Of a stretch of DNA of 7,005 nucleotides, positions 6,095-7,005 are shown piece by piece; positions within the stretch are counted from its first letter, which is position 1, and every line of letters begins with the position of its first letter. Source of the DNA: Candidatus Nitrosomarinus sp. (GTDB lineage Archaea; Thermoproteota; Nitrososphaeria; Nitrososphaerales; Nitrosopumilaceae); NCBI GenBank assembly GCA_003702465.1, contig REGF01000057.1:1-7005 (forward strand), written 5' to 3'. Position numbers and translations under genes: made by a program. The notes under the pieces were generated by a model, which made no database searches, was not told where the DNA came from, and worked only from the letters and a program-made list of their open reading frames with translations.

Positions 6095-6817
6095 TTAATG
6101 ATGATGCATGTGTTCCTGCATTGATGCTTCAGAATATTGTTTAACAAGTTCATCATCAGAAAAGAATTTTTCAGACTCACCATGAAAAAAGAGTGTACGA
6201 TTTAAACATGCAACATGATTAGCCAATTTATTTACCGCATCCAAATCATGTGATGACCAAATGATTGTAATTCCATGTTTAGAATTTAATTCTTTTAGAA
6301 TACTAAAGAACAAATCTATGTTTTGTTGATCAACTCCAGTAATTGGTTCATCTAAAATCAAAATTTTTGGATCATTAACCAATGCTTTTGCAATAAATAC
6401 ACGTTGTAGTTGTCCTCCAGATAATTCACCTATTCTTCTGTTGCGAAGTTCATGTATCCATAATCGTTGTAATACTTCATCTATTTTATTTTCATCAGAT
6501 TTTTTTCTCAAAGCCATTCTTACAACATCACTAACTGTTGCAGGAAAATTATTTTCAAATTCAGGTCTTTGAGGAACATAACCAATTGATTTATGGTAAG
6601 TTTTTGATTTTTTTATATCCTCATCAAAAAATTTGATTGTACCCGTATATGTTGTATTTAGACCCAACATAGAATCAAAAAGAGTGGATTTACCTGCACC
6701 GTTTGGTCCAATGATTCCTAAAAAATCACCTTGCTTGACTACAAAGCTTACATCATCTAATGCAATTACTTCTGGATATTTGACAGTAAGATTTGATATT
6801 TCAACAGCATTTAGCAT
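6095..6817 (-). CDS. znuC: Zinc/manganese-type ABC transporter ATP-binding protein with His-rich tail
   Basis: This 240-residue cytoplasmic ATPase powers the metal importer. All ABC motifs are intact: Walker A GPNGAGKS (37-44), Q-loop Gln83 in YVPQR, signature LSGGQ (132-136), Walker B ILILDEP (152-158) and switch His190. The VPQRPEF stretch fits the metal-importer subfamily. The C-terminus MQEHMHHH (233-240) is rich in His and Met, which could sense or bind metal. The ATG lies inside the last codons of the gene before it (ATGCTAA overlap, 7 bases), with a purine-rich GGAGAGGGG just upstream that can serve as a ribosome-binding site. It is therefore the middle gene of a - strand operon and is followed at once by the permease. 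The metal is inferred from family resemblance only. Confidence 0.93.
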   Translation of the reverse strand: MLNAVEISNLTVKYPEVIALDDVSFVVKQGDFLGIIGPNGAGKSTLFDSMLGLNTTYTGTIKFFDEDIKKSKTYHKSIGYVPQRPEFENNFPATVSDVVRMALRKKSDENKIDEVLQRLWIHELRNRRIGELSGGQLQRVFIAKALVNDPKILILDEPITGVDQQNIDLFFSILKELNSKHGITIIWSSHDLDAVNKLANHVACLNRTLFFHGESEKFFSDDELVKQYSEASMQEHMHHH

Positions 6818-7005
6818 AACCCCTCTCCATTTGTCAAATCATTAACTTTGGTAATTTTTGGATTTTTAGCTATCTGTCTTGCTTCTAAAGCTCGTTGCAT
6901 AGCTATCTTAGATAATTCCTCTGGATGGATTTTACATTCACCATCAGTTATTCTAATTGAAATATTGTGATTGTATGTATCTGAATTATCATTAATCAAA
7001 ATCTG
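6811..7005 (-). CDS. Unidentified protein, C-terminal part (cut by window edge)
   Basis: Only the last 64 residues are visible, and the frame stays open to the window edge, so the real start probably lies beyond 7005. A TTG at 6997-6999 could start it but nothing supports that. The visible part has a beta-like stretch (NISIRITDGECKIHPEE, with a Cys-x-x-His pair), a helix (ELSKIAMQRALEARQIA) and a polar tail ending in Cys. I do not recognise the family. It shares a 7-base overlap with the ABC ATPase gene and is thus the upstream member of that operon, which suggests but does not prove a link to metal uptake. It does not look like the end of a typical ZnuA-type binding protein. Confidence 0.65.
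   Translation of the reverse strand, partial: QILINDNSDTYNHNISIRITDGECKIHPEELSKIAMQRALEARQIAKNPKITKVNDLTNGEGLC
6820..6828 (-). promoter_or_regulatory. Shine-Dalgarno-like site of the ABC ATPase gene
   Basis: On the minus strand GGAGAGGGG lies just before the ATG at 6817, with seven bases between GGAG and the ATG. It is the only good ribosome-binding site in the window. The start is internal to an operon and overlaps the previous stop, which fits coupled translation; the other genes look leaderless. Confidence 0.6.

Noticed and set aside
6633..6845. Plus-strand open frame opposite the ABC ATPase start
   Set aside because: It is antisense to the Walker A region and is a common shadow of that conserved sequence.

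Overview
The window looks like chromosomal DNA from a Nitrosopumilales-type ammonia-oxidising archaeon (Nitrososphaerota/Thaumarchaeota, e.g. a Nitrosopumilus or Nitrosarchaeum relative). The evidence is the strongly AT-rich, densely packed coding sequence with A/T-biased codons, short gaps and mostly leaderless-looking starts, a copper protein with the PEFG-CTERM surface-sorting tail typical of this phylum, and a CFI-box protein. The genus is inferred, not proven.

Left part (1-1744, + strand): an exported protein of unknown function carrying the CFI-box (Cys-Leu-Ile-Ala-Thr-Ala) domain, then a PEFG-CTERM cupredoxin with a complete type 1 copper site, a His/Asp-rich linker and a second histidine-bearing domain. 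A T-rich tract after the cupredoxin is a likely terminator.

Middle (1759-5284): two divergent genes share a 100-bp promoter region. To the left is a small membrane-anchored exported protein whose mature form should begin with histidine. To the right is a 931-residue fusion of CopC, CopD, a YtkA/FixH-like beta-sandwich, a seven-bladed Vgb-like propeller and a final membrane anchor. The arrangement recalls bacterial YcnJ/YcnI-type copper uptake loci. The 10-mer TGGTACAAAT occurs both in this divergent promoter and in the cupredoxin promoter, which hints at shared (possibly copper-linked) control.

Right part (5274-7005, - strand): the distal end of an operon, with an unidentified gene cut by the window edge, then the ATPase and permease of a Zn/Mn-type (ABC-3 family) metal importer. 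The ATPase ends in a His-rich tail. The permease gene overlaps the 3' end of the copper fusion gene by 11 bp.

Taken together this is a trace-metal neighbourhood: copper capture and electron transfer at the cell surface, probable copper transport across the membrane, and zinc or manganese import. No RNA genes, mobile elements or CRISPR arrays were seen, and no gene-free stretch exceeds about 100 bases.
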